Of a stretch of DNA of 64,000 nt, positions 38,461 through 51,844 are shown one piece after another (the first letter of the stretch is position 1; every line of letters begins with the position of its first letter). Both the position numbers and the translations under genes were made by a program. The notes under the pieces were generated by a model. It was not told where the DNA came from and did no database searches. It saw nothing but the letters and a program-made list of their open reading frames with translations. Origin of the DNA: Brachycybe producta (Eukaryota > Arthropoda > Diplopoda > Playtdesmida > Andrognathidae); assembly GCA_036925085.1 (NCBI GenBank), contig JAUPFP010000030.1, positions 2,141,045-2,205,044 on the forward strand, in the 5' to 3' direction.

Positions 38461-41400
38461 CTATAAAGGAGTGAAATTTGTAGTCAAATAGAGTAAAGCA
38501 GTCGAAGCTTCCGTTTGAATGAAAGTCTGTGGAACCTGCTGTAAAATGTCGACAGATTCTTGAATCGTAACCAGCGTTGAACCGTCGTCGACAACATCGG
38601 GTTTAACCAATGAACCGTCGACCGAGGTTATAGTTAGATTGTTCGCCGATAGTGCAGACGATAACGAAGGCACGTGAGGCTGAAGTGCTAAAGAGAACGT
38701 ATTCGTAATGTTGCTATTATCGCCAAACGGAATCGGACTAGTCGAAATAAGCGATTCGCGACATATATTCGAAGGCAACGGCGACGTGACAATCAGATTA
38801 TTAGACGTATTATCGTTCATTAACGTTTGATCGTTATCTTCGTGAAGTCTAACGTGTCGACGCAAAGCGTAATTTGTATTGAAACGTTTGAGGCAATGTT
38901 CGCAAGAATGCGACCGTGGATTCTTGTGAATCGTTAGAACGTGTTTTCGCTGTACGGATCTCGTTTTAAACGAGGCTCCACAGATCTCGCACAAGAAGGA
39001 CCTTATATTCGAATGAACGGTCTGATGTTCTGTCAGATGTGCCTGCGAACGACACTTTTTCTGACAAACTCCGCATTTAAATTGTCCCAAACGTGAATCG
39101 ACTCCTCCGTGCGTCAACCTGTGCTGTTTTAAGGCATCCGGTCTCTTGAATGCCTTACCGCAGAAGTCGCAAAGATAAGGCCTCGTATTGCTATGAACGT
39201 TATTAACGTGTCTTATATAATGTTCCTTACGATTCGTCTTATAGTTACACTGATCGCAACGGTAAACTCGAGACGAATTCTTCGATTCGGCATCGTGAAC
39301 TTTGAGATGTCGTTTAAAGTGGTAAGGTTTGGTCGTTTTGTACGGACATTGAGAACATTGGTGGACGTCGACCGGCACTGGAGGTCCACCACCGTCTCCC
39401 TCTCGCTTGTGCTTTAATTTCATGTGCCTACGTAATAATTTAACCTCATCAGTTTTGTATGAACACTGCGCACAATCGTACGTCGTCTGACTGTGAGCCA
39501 TTTCATGCCGTCGCAAGTGACTCAATCGGATCGTCATAAAGCTGCAATTATCGCAATTGTAAAGCGTTTTGACCTATTCATAAACAAAATACAACAGTAA
39601 AAAAAAATCAATACAGAAATCACATCATTTTTAAACATAAAATAAAGCTTTTTATGGTTTTATAAAGTAGCGCCACAAAGTGGTTAACGTAGCTTGCTTC
39701 ACACGGACCACTGAGTGGTCCGTGTGAAGGAAGCCCATGTCAAACTATGGCATGCTCTGTCGGTGCCGACTACATAGTATAGAGGTTGATCAGCACTGAC
39801 AAAAAGTCGGTGGTCGCCACTTGTGGCAAGACTCAACCACTCATTGCGGTGCATCGTGTGAACTCCTAATATATAATCAATAGTATACTAAAAAGTCAAC
39901 TTTTTGTGGCGCCACAAAGTGATTGAGATGGCTTTCTTTTCACCGTTATCATACTCAAAGTGCACCTTGTCGTGAATCAGTATATGTTTCGCGTAATGAC
40001 TCTTTCGTTTAGTCTTAAACGAACACTGCTTGCAGAAGAACTTAAACGGCGTGAGTTCCTCATAGTTTCGCCTACTCTTTTTACGAGTTCCTTCATCCTC
40101 TCCCTCCTCCTCCTCTTCTTCTTCCTCCTCCTCCTCTTCTTCCTCGTCCTCGTCGTCTTCCTCACCTTTAATAAAAGAACGATTAAAAAAACGACAATAC
40201 TCCGATTTTTAACGTAAAACATCGACTTTCACCTCGACGATACTCGTATTCACGAAGTTTTACTTCGTTTTTATGTTCGTTATCATCGTTAACCACATCT
40301 TGCTCTTCAACATTGGCATAAATATCGGTTCGCTTACATTCCTCCTTCATATCTAGACCCTTAATGCAACAAAAAAAAAATCACATTTTTGTTATTCTAT
40401 CTTTCAAAAACAAAATTAAGAAAACCTTGAAAATGTTTTATAAACTAGAAGGGAAGCTCAATCATTCAAGGGTATTTTTTTATGTTGATATCTTTTAAAA
40501 TAAACTTTTTATTTAGTTTGAAAATGACCATACTTTAAGCAGACTATGCTTAGCAGAGATCATTTTTAATTTTTGGCTATAAAAAGTTTATTTTGAAATA
40601 TATTAACATGAAATTGCTGTTAGGTGATTGAGCTACCCTTCTAGTTTCTAAAACACTTTCTAGTTTCCCTCAGTTTTTCCGCCTGAAAGACAGAATAATC
40701 AGAGTTTGACAATAAGAGTGTACGATTTCGAATCAAACCTGTTGACCGTTCGTAGTTTTGTCTAATTGGACGGTCGTAACACGGCTCCTCCTACTTGTCG
40801 ACCTGACTATCACTTTCCTCCGTTTGACTTTCGAACGAGCATTCGAGTATTTGGCTTTTATGGCCGAATACGTCGTCTTTGCCGTTGTTCCCACTGACGA
40901 TGAAGAAGGTGGCTGTCGCAAGAGCAACGACGAGAACCGTGCTCTACGAGGATGCTCCATTGCGAAATGAGACAACTTATCCAACTTAATAATGTCGCAC
41001 ATGACACCCTTATCACATTTAATGTTTGCATCGTCGACGTCATCACTCGAAAGATACTTCTCTAAACGCCTCTGAGCACGAAGAATCTGTTCCATATTTC
41101 CTCTGATCGTACAGAGATTGACTTCATCGTCTTTGTTCGTGTACTCGACGTCTGCGTCCAAACGAAGAGCCTCAAAGAATGATGACTTCGAAGATGGAAT
41201 CATACGTAATACGTTCTCGGATACGATTGCAACCACTTCGGAAAAGATCTGATCATAAAAAAAAATTAAAAAAACACACAAGAAACGAATCAAATACAGC
41301 AGAAAATAGGAAATCTGAAATGAAATTTGAACAAACTTTTAGAATATGCAGAAAAAAATCAAGATTTTACATAAATTTGCAATGAAATTTAGAAGATTCT

Positions 41401-42460
41401 AAAAAAAACTTGCAAAAATTAAGGATATTTACATAAAAAATAAAACTTAATTTAATCTGTAAGACATTTTCAGAAACCTACAGAAATCTATAAGAAACTA
41501 ACTCGAAACTGCAAAATAATTATTGAAAATTATCCGAAATTTACAAATAAATGTAGATTAGACTTAAAAGTTAAAACTGTAAAAAAAAAAATTAAAGGAA
41601 ATTACTAGAAATCTACAAGAAACTCGCAAAACTTGCTAGATATTTGTAGAAATGATCAGAAATCTAAAAGAAACTTGCAAAAATTACCTCAAAACTTGCA
41701 TAAACGAGCTCGAGATTGTAAGAATTATGCAATAAATTACCAAAAATCTAAAAGAAAGTTGCGAAAATTCCCTCGAAACTGCAGTTTCAGAAAACAAAAT
41801 GGAAATTGTTAATAAACTTGCAGAACTGAGCTTCAAATTGCAATAACCTTTAAGAAAATTATCAGAAATGTAGAAATACTAACAAAAATTAGCTCAAAAC
41901 TGGTATAAATATGCAAAAACGGGCTCCAAATTGCATAAACCTTACAGAAAATTATCAGAATGATAGCTTGAAACTGCTATAAAAATGCGGAAATTACAGC
42001 TCTTATATTAAGCGAATTTGCAGAAAACCTACAGAAATCAGTGAATATCAAGAGAATTCTAATAAATTTCTGCATTTCTTTTTCCAAAAATGAGACCAAA
42101 AACCTACAAATCACCTGTTTGTAGGATGTTTTGGTTCCATAAATATCTTCTTTAATATCATTTTCGAGTTGTACGTTATTAAAGCCATCATTGTTACGAA
42201 TTGTGTGAGGAGAATTCATCAAATAGTTTGCAGTTTCGTCTATTTCTTGGCCACCGCCGCCGTTGTTATGGACAACAACAGCAACAACTTCATCACAGCC
42301 TCTTCGGCCGGGGGCCAATTCATTGGATTCCCCTTCTCCGCCTCCTTCTACTAAAAATGAACAAAACAACCGACTAAAACACCCTTTTTCGTTATAATTT
42401 CTTCTATTTACCTGCAACCTTATAGCTTCCCAGACCAACAAAATGACATCCGTCTGCCAT
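38461..42460 (-). CDS. Nine-finger C2H2 zinc-finger protein with acidic and KH-like N-terminal regions
   Basis: Probable nuclear DNA-binding protein, 744 aa. Exons (minus): 42460-42412, 42350-42115, 41248-40739, 40359-40233, 40165-39966 and 39573-38461, with phases continuous. N-terminus: a Gly/Val-rich segment (VVAVVVHNNGGGG), then in exon 3 a stretch (SEVVAIVSENVLRMIPSSKS ... CTIRGNMEQILRAQRRLEKY) whose beta-alpha pattern resembles a KH module, then a basic Ser/Arg region. Exon 5 opens with about 22 Glu/Asp residues and holds finger 1 (CKQC...H-X4-H). Exon 6 holds fingers 2-9, several with CSYKT/CPYKT/CNYKT signatures, followed by a Ser/Thr/Asn-rich tail. Many knuckles of the C..C-x-Y-K-T type are seen in REST, ZFX and related proteins, but orthology was not established. 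The ATG at 42460 is preceded by an in-frame stop; a 5'-UTR exon junction lies at about 42485. Confidence 0.9.
39697..39729. repeat. Perfect 16-bp-stem hairpin
   Basis: CTTCACACGGACCACT, one base, then AGTGGTCCGTGTGAAG. It sits inside a small GCGCCACAAAGTGG-type element in the zinc-finger intron 39574-39965 (a second GGCGCCACAAAGTGA at about 39909). Confidence 0.9.
40385..40715. repeat. Family A element in a zinc-finger intron (40360-40738)
   Basis: AGAAGGGAAGCTCAATCATT ... ATTGAGCTACCCTTCTAGTT, with TTTAAGCAGACTATGC at the centre. It occupies nearly the entire intron, leaving only the splice sites. Confidence 0.82.
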
Positions 42461-42987
42461 ATTCCACTTTTAACCAAATTACAAACTGAAAAATTGAAAA
42501 AATAACAAGAAAATATGCAAATTTCTGTAATATCTGTATCATAATAACAGCAAAAGCGATAAGGTTCTTTATACAGGGGAGGCATAAGCGACCATTTTTG
42601 TTTGTTTTGTAGCAGACGATTCATTGGCGTCTATACGCATGTTACCGATATTAAAATTTCACTTAAAATCATAAATTATAATTTATATTTTTTTTTATTG
42701 TATAATTATACTTATTAATTTAATTATTACAATAATTGGAAATATTATCCAAGAAAAAAAAACTTTTAAAATTATTTTTTAGGATTTTTGTTTAAATTAA
42801 AATACAAATTTAGTTTTATTTTAATGAAAAGCGTCAAATTATGTTTAAAAATTGTTTATTAATATTAATTTTACTATAAATGGCGATTATATTCAAGAAA
42901 ATCATAAAATAAAATATTTTCTATGACAAACGGAATGAGATTTAATGTATTTCAATGAAACAGCTGACTCTTTCTCTACAAACGAAA
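42461..42987. promoter_or_regulatory. Candidate bidirectional promoter region
   Basis: 527 bp separate the zinc-finger ATG (minus) from the proposed plus-strand first exon at 42988. The interval is very AT-rich apart from a GCGTATAGACGCC-like patch at about 42627-42640. No TATA or CCAAT box is clear. The regulatory role is inferred from head-to-head arrangement only. Confidence 0.35.
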
Positions 42988-45900
42988 ATGGCGAAATGCC
43001 TTATCCGTATAATAAAAAGAACCTTGAAAGACAAGTCTGGTAAGTGGCGACATCTTGTGGCTCAATTAGTAAATAGATTGACTGATTGAGATTAAAATCA
43101 GGCAATCTAATAAACATAAAATATGCAAAAAAGTTTTATATAAATTCAGAAATGTGTGAATGGTTTTTTTTAGAAACTGTGTCTTAGGCAAATAAAAAAT
43201 AATCTCATAAAACTACAAAAATATGCAAACAAAATTGTTCCTTTTATCATTTTATTCAAATAAATTTTAATTATATATTACTATAAGTCTATAATCATCA
43301 GAATTAATAATAGAAAATGCAAAATCAAAATTATTGTAGGTTTAATTCTGACCAAAAAAGAATAAGTGAAATTAGACAAATTTATGCAAATCTTTAACAA
43401 TTATGTAATTCTTTTTTTAATAATTATGCACATTTATGTAAATTTTTAATAAGTATGCATATTTATGCAAAGTTTTAAGAATTATGCACATTTATGCCAT
43501 TTTTAATAATAATGCACATCTATGCAAATTTTCAACAAATATGCTGTTTGTGTTTTTAATGCATGTTTATTTTGGATTAAATTATTATTGCACAAATGGT
43601 AGTAACAAAGGAGTTTTTATGGGTTTTAGTTTTTTTTAGGGGTTTTAAAGGCGGTTTTTACATTTAATATAAACTTTTCGCCTTGTTAATAATAAAAAAA
43701 ACGTTTGCATTGGGATTTTGTCATTTGTCAACAGTTATATAACCTCGTAAAATATAAAAATTTGTCATTTGTTCATTTCAAAGTGCACAAAACTGACACA
43801 AGTTCAAAACTTGTGTTATAAATAAATAAATTCTGCTTAGTCAAAACAAAGGCCAAATAAGAAATAAATAATAAAAAGATTGTTCATAAATAAATAAACT
43901 TTTATAATAAACTCTAAAAATGGTCTGAAATGCAACAAATCTGTTCGCAATTAGACAGCGGATTTCTATTTTCTAAAACAAATTTAAAATGTCCACCTTA
44001 AACTTATTACTAACTTTAAACAGTAGGCTTGAAAGTATCTTTGACAATTGATGTAAGTTACGCTAACTAATTTTACCAAATGTAGTTAAACATGCATTAG
44101 AAATTTAATAAAGTACACATTTATTAAGATTAGTTATTCATAAAATATTTTAATTTTTCGTATTCAAAATTATAATATGGTTTTGAGATGAAGAATAATT
44201 TTATTTAATAGAAATTAATATTAATGATATTTTTTTTAATTTTGCAATTTTATTTAAATTTTTCAATATATAGTATTCTGTATAAAATTCAAATACAGTA
44301 AATATGAATTTAAATGAGGAAATAAAAACCAAAAACCGCAATAACTAGGGCTCGGATTTTTATGCAATATCAAGCAAATGTTTCACAATCTTTGGCCCAA
44401 GAGCCAATTAATTGGGAAGTAACAATCCCGTTTAGATCAACCAACATAAAACATAAAAAAACACTAGTTAGAGGCTATAAATCTAATTAACAACTGATAG
44501 TAACCAAACATCTAGCTTCTAACCAATCTTTTTTTTTATTAGAAAAAGCATAAATTGCAGTTGGGCCACAAATTGAGAAACGTTTGCTTAATATTGCATA
44601 AAAATCCGAGCCCTGACAATCAAACAATATAATATTATGTAATTGCATATAAATCCTCTGCCTATAGTGATAATAAATTACATGCACAATAAATCAGTTT
44701 AGAACACAAAAAATTAGAACTTAGAATATAGTAAAGTTGTAAACTTTTTTTTTAAGAAAATAATTTCTAAAAATAAAATTAGAAAAGATATAAATATTTT
44801 TAATTATCTGCTTGAGGAAAAATTCCAATAGGTTATTAGTATTTAGGAGGCGTCCATAAGGGCTCTCCGTCAAAAATAGTTTTTATTGAGAGAGAGAAAA
44901 AAAACCTATTAAAAAACGTTAAAATAATAAAGAATTCACTATTTCACCCAGAATGTCAAAATTTAAGCTCTTATTCTGCCTGAAGGTTTTTAAAAATATT
45001 TTTTAAAAAAATATATTTACAATTTTTGTGGTGATAAATGAGTGCATAAAAGGGATAATAACATTTTACGAAATTGTGAAACATTCACAACATTTTTTTT
45101 TAAAAAAATCAATTATATATAAATTTATCTAATTTATTTGTACATGTCGATATTTTTCAATGAATAAAAATCAACCTGAGCTCCAGCTTTTATTACACAG
45201 GTTGGGGGCTCATCAAAGGGCCTTCATATAATGAAGGTATCAACATATATATGATTAAATAGTAAAATAGATTAAAATAAGCCTACTGTTAAAAACTGGT
45301 TAAAGGGTTGAAAGAGGACTAGTTAAAACGTGATATTCCTGTTAATCTTCAATAAACTACTTCATTATTACCAATTTAAATACAAAAGTATAAAATAGCA
45401 GTTCTATTATTAAAATAAGATGGGGTGAAATTTAAAAATAGTTTATCTCTTTTTTTTTTATAACCTTTCTTTTTAAATTACTAAAGATAGGTTTTATTAT
45501 TTGTGTTATTATGCTGCCAGTACATATCCGAAATAGTGAAAACTAGTTTTAATCTCATTAGAAGGGCTAGGAGTTTTATGCAATATCAAGAAAAAATGTT
45601 TAATCTGTGGCAAAAGGGTCAATTGTGAAGTAACAATCCCATTTAGATGAACCAATAATTATGGTTTTTTTCATTCAAAAACACTGATTAGAGGCTAGAA
45701 CTCTAGATGACGACTGATTGCAACCAAATATCTAACCTCTAACCAGCCTTTTTTTGATTAGCAAAAGCATCATTGCAGTTGCTCCAATGATGAGTATTTA
45801 CTGCAATTTAATTATTAACTTGAAACTTTTATTTTTCTAATATAATTTTTATACTTTAATAGAAATAAATCCAATCAACCAAATTGACCTTGATGATCAA

Positions 45901-48900
45901 TGATCATTCCAAGTCCTAAACCAAGGTGTCCACAAAAAAATATGTATATGACGTCAAACATTCTACAAGTAGGTCCAGTGTATTGAGGTCAGGAATATTG
46001 GCGCTAACCATATGCATAATTAAGTTATTTTAAGCAAAACGATAATTATTTAAAAAAAAATTTAAACAAATCAACTAAATTATTATTGTTTAAATTGATT
46101 TTGTAGAGAAGAATGACACATTTTTTTTTAGAAATATTTCTTTGCTTATACCCAGTATACACTTGAGCTAATTATAATTAAGTTAATTGTGATTAGTTAT
46201 ATATTAGACAGAGTCCAGTTAAGAAAATGCACAACTTAAATTTGACATCATTACTTATGTAATGCCTGAACATGTTGAAATGCTAAATAATAAATTTTTT
46301 TTTGAATATTAACTCAATATATTATACCTTGATCAACACCTAAAAAGTTAAATGCATTTAAATATTAAACGTGTTCTACAGAGCCCTGTTAAGGACAATA
46401 AAACAATACATTATGTCGAATTCAATTTATTCAAGTAATTTCTCTATATATTGAGTCCATATTTAAATATGCATTAAATTTGAATTTCAATATATTGAAT
46501 TAGTTTAACAAATTATTGATTTAGTATTTCAATTTGTTCAGATCAACTTTATCTTATTCATGTCCTTAATTGAACTCCATGAAATTCAACTAAACACATT
46601 TAAGCCTTTGACTTATCAGGAGTGCATTAGGTATTATAATATAGTATAATACCTAGTACACACCTGATGATTTAAATGCAGTTAAATAATAACCGTGTTC
46701 TATAGAGCCCCATGAAGGACAAACAAGCAATATGTCGAATTCAATTTATTCAGTTAATAATCTGAAAATATGGAGTTAATACTTAAATATAAAATATATA
46801 AACAATTGACAAAATATTGATTTAGTATTTCAGTTTAAAATATTAATAATAAAGTCAACTTTTTATTTGGTGTTCATGTCCTTAACTGGATTTCGTATAA
46901 TTCAACTAAACACATTTAATTTGAATTCATTTAACTAATGTGTGTACAAGGTATAAAAGTTAAGATGTTATCATTTAGGGCAGTAATTCCCAAACTTTTT
47001 TTTTGCCTAGAAAAATCGTGGCATACTTAGCAAAACTCAGAGAACACACTATTGTGCCACAGGACACCCTTTGAGAACCACTGATTTAGGGACTGTATTT
47101 CTACTGATGATGCATGTAGCAAAAGCAGGCAACCAATTTTGCTTAATATTTTAGGTTATTAGGTATCTTATGATAGTGGAAAAATGAAAATCCTAGTTGA
47201 TAAACTGAGGGGAGAAAAATAATCCATTCTTAAAATATTCTGTGAGAAGAAGAAGAAGAAAAAAAAATTTACCAAGCAATAATTTATCACTAAAAATGTG
47301 AACCTTGGCTAAGTTTGATGTAATATGCCTACTGACCTATATTGAGAACAAACGAAAAATGGGGGATTACATGTACTATAATAAGATTAAATAAGAGAGA
47401 CTGTCAAGGACGGAAAAAAAAGAAAAGGGCCCCTAAGGTTAAAAAAAAAAGAACCAACCCCTTGTAGAAAAATTACCTTTGTAAAAAAAAATATCTTTAC
47501 AGATAATAATCACTTACTAATAACAAAATATATGGACACAAAATACAATGGCGCTCAACAACAATGATTAATAGTTATTTTTATAACTGTACCTAAACTT
47601 TACTAGTTTACAATTTTTTTTGGCTTACTTTTTAGGGTGTGTGTTTTAAACTTTCAAACTCATAACTTGCTTGATATCTAGCTATCTCATATAATAATGG
47701 AAGTTCATGAAACTTTTCTCTTTTTTTTTTTTAAACGAAAAAAATTGAACCACCACAACATTTTAACCATCTAAAGTAGAATATTATCAATACTACTAAT
47801 ATGGCAATTATTTAATTTGTAATAAGTAGGGCTCGGATTTCTATGTAGTGTCAAGCAAATCCATCTCAATTTGTGACCCAAGTGTCAATTGTGAAGTAGT
47901 CATCATCATTAAGAGTAACTGCAATTATGCTTTTTCTAATAAAAAAAATGGTTAGAGGTTAGATAGATGTCTTGTTATTAATAGTTCTTATTCTAGACTT
48001 CTAGCCTCTAACAAGTGTTTTTTTTAATTGAAAAAACAATAATTGTTGGTTGATCTAAATGGAAAATCTTGCTACTTCACAATTGAATATTGGGTCACAG
48101 ATTGAGAAACTGTTTGATTGATGTTACATAAAAAAATTCGAGCCCTAGTAATAAGACTTAAGAAATATAAAGGCCTTGTGTCATAAAAGCCACTAGTCAA
48201 AAAAATAGAAAAATATCTTACTTATTCTATAAATACCCGGTATGTATATAGCAATACGGGAGCATCCTCTATCACAATGAAATTAAATGAATCCACATGT
48301 AGGGCCTACTGTATTAACTTTTAGAGCAACATAATATTGCACACTATTGTACAAAAATTGATTTAAATTGACTTCATATATAACTGGTCAGTAAAAGTTA
48401 GTTCCAATTTAATCAATAGTTCAATAAAACTATTTAAGCAAGAAAGTTTTTTTTTAGAAATATAACAAAAGAATTTATTCTAAAACTGTACAGAAAAGGA
48501 AACCAATGCAATGATAATGAAAACGTCTAGACAATAATAGTTTTAAAAAAACTAATTAATTTTCATATAATAGATATACGAAAAGTCTATAATTAATGTA
48601 TATTCATAAATAGAATGTTTTTCATTGCTTTGTTAGAACTATTGTTTTCAACTATGTGTTTGGCAGTAGTAACGCATACTTTAGTACATTACATGGTTAC
48701 TGGCAACAAGTATACTTAGGGCATATTAATTAAAGTGATATTACTAGTTTTTTTTTTTTTAAAGCCGTGTTCTCAATTAATTCTATATACAGATCATTTA
48801 TAAAACTTTATACCTTTAAACAAGTGAGTGTTTCTCAAAATGTGGCTCAAGTGTCCAGATCTAACAATATAAATATCATTTAATTTGAATTTTTAAGTAA

Positions 48901-51844
48901 CTTGAGAACATGGCATCAATTTCTAGTGTAATTTCTAAGTAATCTTTGAGAATAATAATTTTGTCAAACAAAAGAAAACCATAATTAGAAATGTTATTTT
49001 CTACTTTTTTAAACAGTCAGCCAAGGTGACCTGCACTGTCCATAGACCTTTTTACTATCTGGACATAATATTTAGTTGGTTAAACCTGCAAATTGACGTT
49101 CAATTCGCCCTTGTGTTTTGCGTTCACCTTAGAAATAAAAAAGGAGTTATAGTTATAAAGAGTACATTCAATGTTCTTTATATAGCTTTGAACATGACTA
49201 AACAATTGATTGTGATTGATATTAAAACTTTTGGCAGCTGTAAAAGTTTTCACTTATTATTTATGGAAAGTTTGGAGGCGTGAGAACAAAACAATGTCAC
49301 CTTTGGTTAAAGTAATCTGGATTGCATGGTAACCAAAATAACTATAGGCACTTGAACAAGTCCTTAAATTTTTATCAGTTGGTCAACTTGTTCTTGGTCC
49401 TCTTAATGTTGGTTTTATGAACTTCAGAATATTCAGGCATTTATAGAAATGAAATCAAAAATTAAGAGGTGTGCACCATATTACAACACCCATCTAAAAC
49501 TACCTCCTAAACATGTTCAATAAGTTTACAATCAACTTTACCATTATTATACCCGACACTAATGACAACACAAAGAAAAAAGTAGAAATTGTTATAAACA
49601 GAATTAATTAGTAAAAGAAAAAAAGGTAGGCCTATAATTTGAAATGCATTTTAATTTTTTAAAGTTGCTTTGATTTTAAAACTCAAGATGAATTTAAAAT
49701 GCAATATGTTGCAATTAGAAATTAGGATTTTTAAAATTGACATTTCACTCATGATGAAGGCCAAAAATTTAAGCAAATAAAAATTCAGAAATGCGCAAAT
49801 TGCTTTTACAAATTGTCTATTTTATGAAAATAAAATGTATAATATGTCGGCATAGCAAAATCAATTAGAAGTTTAAGAAATTAATAGCTGAAATTATCAA
49901 AAGCATTTAGAGAAAATGCAAAATGAAAATGCTTTGGCTTAAGAATTTCTTATAACCAAAAAAAACGCATTTTAAAGAAATAAGTGAAATTATGTGAGTT
50001 TATACAAATTTCCAAACTTATGCAAAGTGTGCTTTACAAGTATTTTTTATTTATATTAATGTACAATATATATTACACTTATAGGGTAGCATAGTGTACC
50101 CAAAAAAGAGACTGGAACCGTGGTTGTGTTTTATGTATTTTATGCACATTTTGACCTTATACCAACATGAACAATGAACATAAAGCAGTTTTTTATTACC
50201 ATTTTTCAATACTTTCTATTTCTAATATGTGCATGAATAAGTATATAAATCATGCAATTAAACCTTATGGTAACATGTATACCTTTCTATTTTTACAAAG
50301 CTTTCATTTGTTGTAGCATTAGGTCTATCACCTGAAAGTTCTTCTAGAGACTATGCTCCTAGGAATCCATCACTAGAGTCCTAATGAACTCACTGTTTTA
50401 AGGATGATGCAAATATTTGGATGATGCAGCTAATAAGAAAACAAACATTTAATTTTGATACAAGTTACTTACATATAAGCAAGTTACGTAAAACATGATA
50501 ACATACCTGATGTGACAAAAACTGCCAGGCATGCATACATTCATGCAGGGAAGCAAGAAATTTCCCTACTGCATATGTGTCTTGAAAAACTAACAAAATG
50601 CTCGAGAAAAAAAAATTATATTCGAATATCATGAAGTGTCTCGTAAAATATTACTAAGAAAAACATTGTACTGTTATTAATTTTGAATTTATGCTTAATT
50701 CAGAAATTAAGTAATAAACAACAAAAAACTACAGTTTGAAATAATCTATTTTTTTTAAATATATCAATCAAGTTCAGACATCAGATCTGCCAATAGCAAG
50801 TCATATTTTTATTGTGTTCAGTTTTTTTTTGTCTTTCTTTCAAGAAAAAATCATCTTCTCCAGACGAAAACAACATTTTTGTATGTCTGGAACAACAAGA
50901 GGTTATTAGAGGTTATGTCTGTTGTCTACAATAATAATTTGAGACATATATACATTGAATTTCACACTGACTTCATCAGACAGTCTTTGTGACACAAGAT
51001 AGATGAGGCCCAGCCGAATTCAGCCATCTTCAGGTGGTAAAAGCATCACAAACTCGCTTTCAGTTACCACAAATATATTTAAATTTCATTCCAAATTATA
51101 TTTCTGGGGAATTCCAAATGTGGTCCTTTTTTTCTAATTCTACGAGAGAAAGAAAGTTGTGATGAAACAAAAGCTTTTCACACTTACGAGAATAACGTCC
51201 AAGTGAAGAACAACTCGGTTGTGGTTCGGATTCATTACAAAAAAAACAATACGAAACGCTTTGTTTCTATTGATTGTGATTCTGGATTAACAGGAGAACA
51301 GGAGTATGAGTCTTCGGATGAACAAGATCGGGACAAATTATACTTTCTCAGCATTCCAACATCACGATGTCGCCAATCAACAAATATAAATGTGTTCCAC
51401 GAATTGCAGGTATGTAACCGATACATACAACCTTAACTGATAAAATAAGAAAATGAATGGTTACTTGATAAATGCCTTAAAGCTGGCTAAATACGTTCAG
51501 TTCTGGCTTGTCAGTCCTGAGCATGGAAAATACATATTTGTTTAAATAATAATGTTTTTGCAATGATGAGAACATGAGCAATTGGTTAAAAAGAGAAAAG
51601 AATAGGCACTGTGACATATAAAATTAGAAAAAACAACAACTAAAGGATGGACAAGTTAGAATTAACTGTCTGTACCCAGCTTTAAAAAAGCTAAACTGCT
51701 CAAGACTATACTTACTATGTATAAGTAATTATGTATATGTATATATAACAAACTGACATGCTTGAATTCCATCTTTATTTATTTGTTGTTTGATAGCCGT
51801 GTCACCGTGTCTTCAATCAGAGAACACCTGAACTTCATTTCTAA
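42988..51844 (+). CDS. Proposed small gene, about 120 aa, function unknown
   Basis: Three exons fit in phase: 42988-43039 (AAAATGGCG start context; MAKCLIRIIKRTLKDKS; donor GTAAGT), 51147-51409 (acceptor after a pyrimidine tract ending TACGAG; donor GTATGT) and 51797-51844 (acceptor TTTGATAG; stop TAA). AATAAA at 51893-51898 lies 49 bp past the stop. The product contains NNSVVVRIHYKKNNTKRFVS, an acidic segment (EQEYESSDEQDRDK), LYFLSIPTSRCRQSTNINVF and a C-terminus QRTPELHF. I recognise no family. An alternative in-phase first exon is 51003-51033 (MRPSRIQPSS), which would shrink the gene to 0.8 kb and 113 aa. The 8.1-kb first intron is repeat-rich and could hide further exons. Exon 2 has coding character on its own; the linkage to 42988 is inference. 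Confidence 0.4.
44347..44614. mobile_element. Palindromic MITE with AGGGCTCGGAT termini, best copy
   Basis: AGGGCTCGGATTTTTATGCA is mirrored at the right by TGCATAAAAATCCGAGCCCT, extended by AATATCAAGCAAA / TTTGCTTAATATT. The inner part shares GAGGCTATAAATCTA / CTAGCTTCTAACC with the other copies. Confidence 0.88.
45566..45790. mobile_element. AGGGCTCGGAT-family MITE, truncated copy
   Basis: Left end GGGCTAGGAGTTTTATGCAA, then GTAACAATCCCATTTAGATG. The right terminus is missing. Confidence 0.7.
46150..46975. mobile_element. Two adjacent copies of a palindromic GTGTTCTA-GAGCCC element
   Basis: CGTGTTCTACAGAGCCCTGT at 46370 and CGTGTTCTATAGAGCCCCAT at 46693 are each followed by ATGTCGAATTCAATTTATTC and later by TTCATGTCCTTAA and AACACATTTAA. 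Ends resemble ATGTGTGTACAAGGTAT. A third, cleaner copy is at 61290-61575. Confidence 0.75.
47826..48148. mobile_element. AGGGCTCGGAT-family MITE, complete copy
   Basis: GTAGGGCTCGGATTTCTATG at the left and AAAAAATTCGAGCCCTAGTA at the right. GTTAGAGGTTAGATAG and CTTCTAGCCTCTAACAAG form the inner inverted pair. Confidence 0.82.
51478..51683. mobile_element. MITE with AAAGCTGG termini, copy in intron 2 of the proposed small gene
   Basis: AAAGCTGGCTAAATACGTTC / ACTGTCTGTACCCAGCTTT and CTGGCTTGTCAGTCC / GGACAAGTTAGAATT. Same size as the 838-1040 copy. Confidence 0.75.

Larger units (their letters stand above)
43040..51002. other. Repeat-rich, gene-poor stretch (possible intron)
   Basis: No supported exon. 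It contains three AGGGCTCGGA-type palindromes (44347-44614, about 45566-45790, 47826-48148), two copies of the GTGTTCTA...GAGCCC element (46150-46975), repeated ATTATGCACATTTATGCAAA motifs at about 43400-43560 and AT-rich unique sequence. The open frame at 49026-49283 lacks splice signals or similarity. Confidence 0.6.

Noticed and set aside
49026-49283. Plus-strand 85-codon frame inside the proposed long intron
   Set aside because: No acceptor or donor in phase with the proposed exons and no domain; length is within chance for AT-rich DNA in this window.
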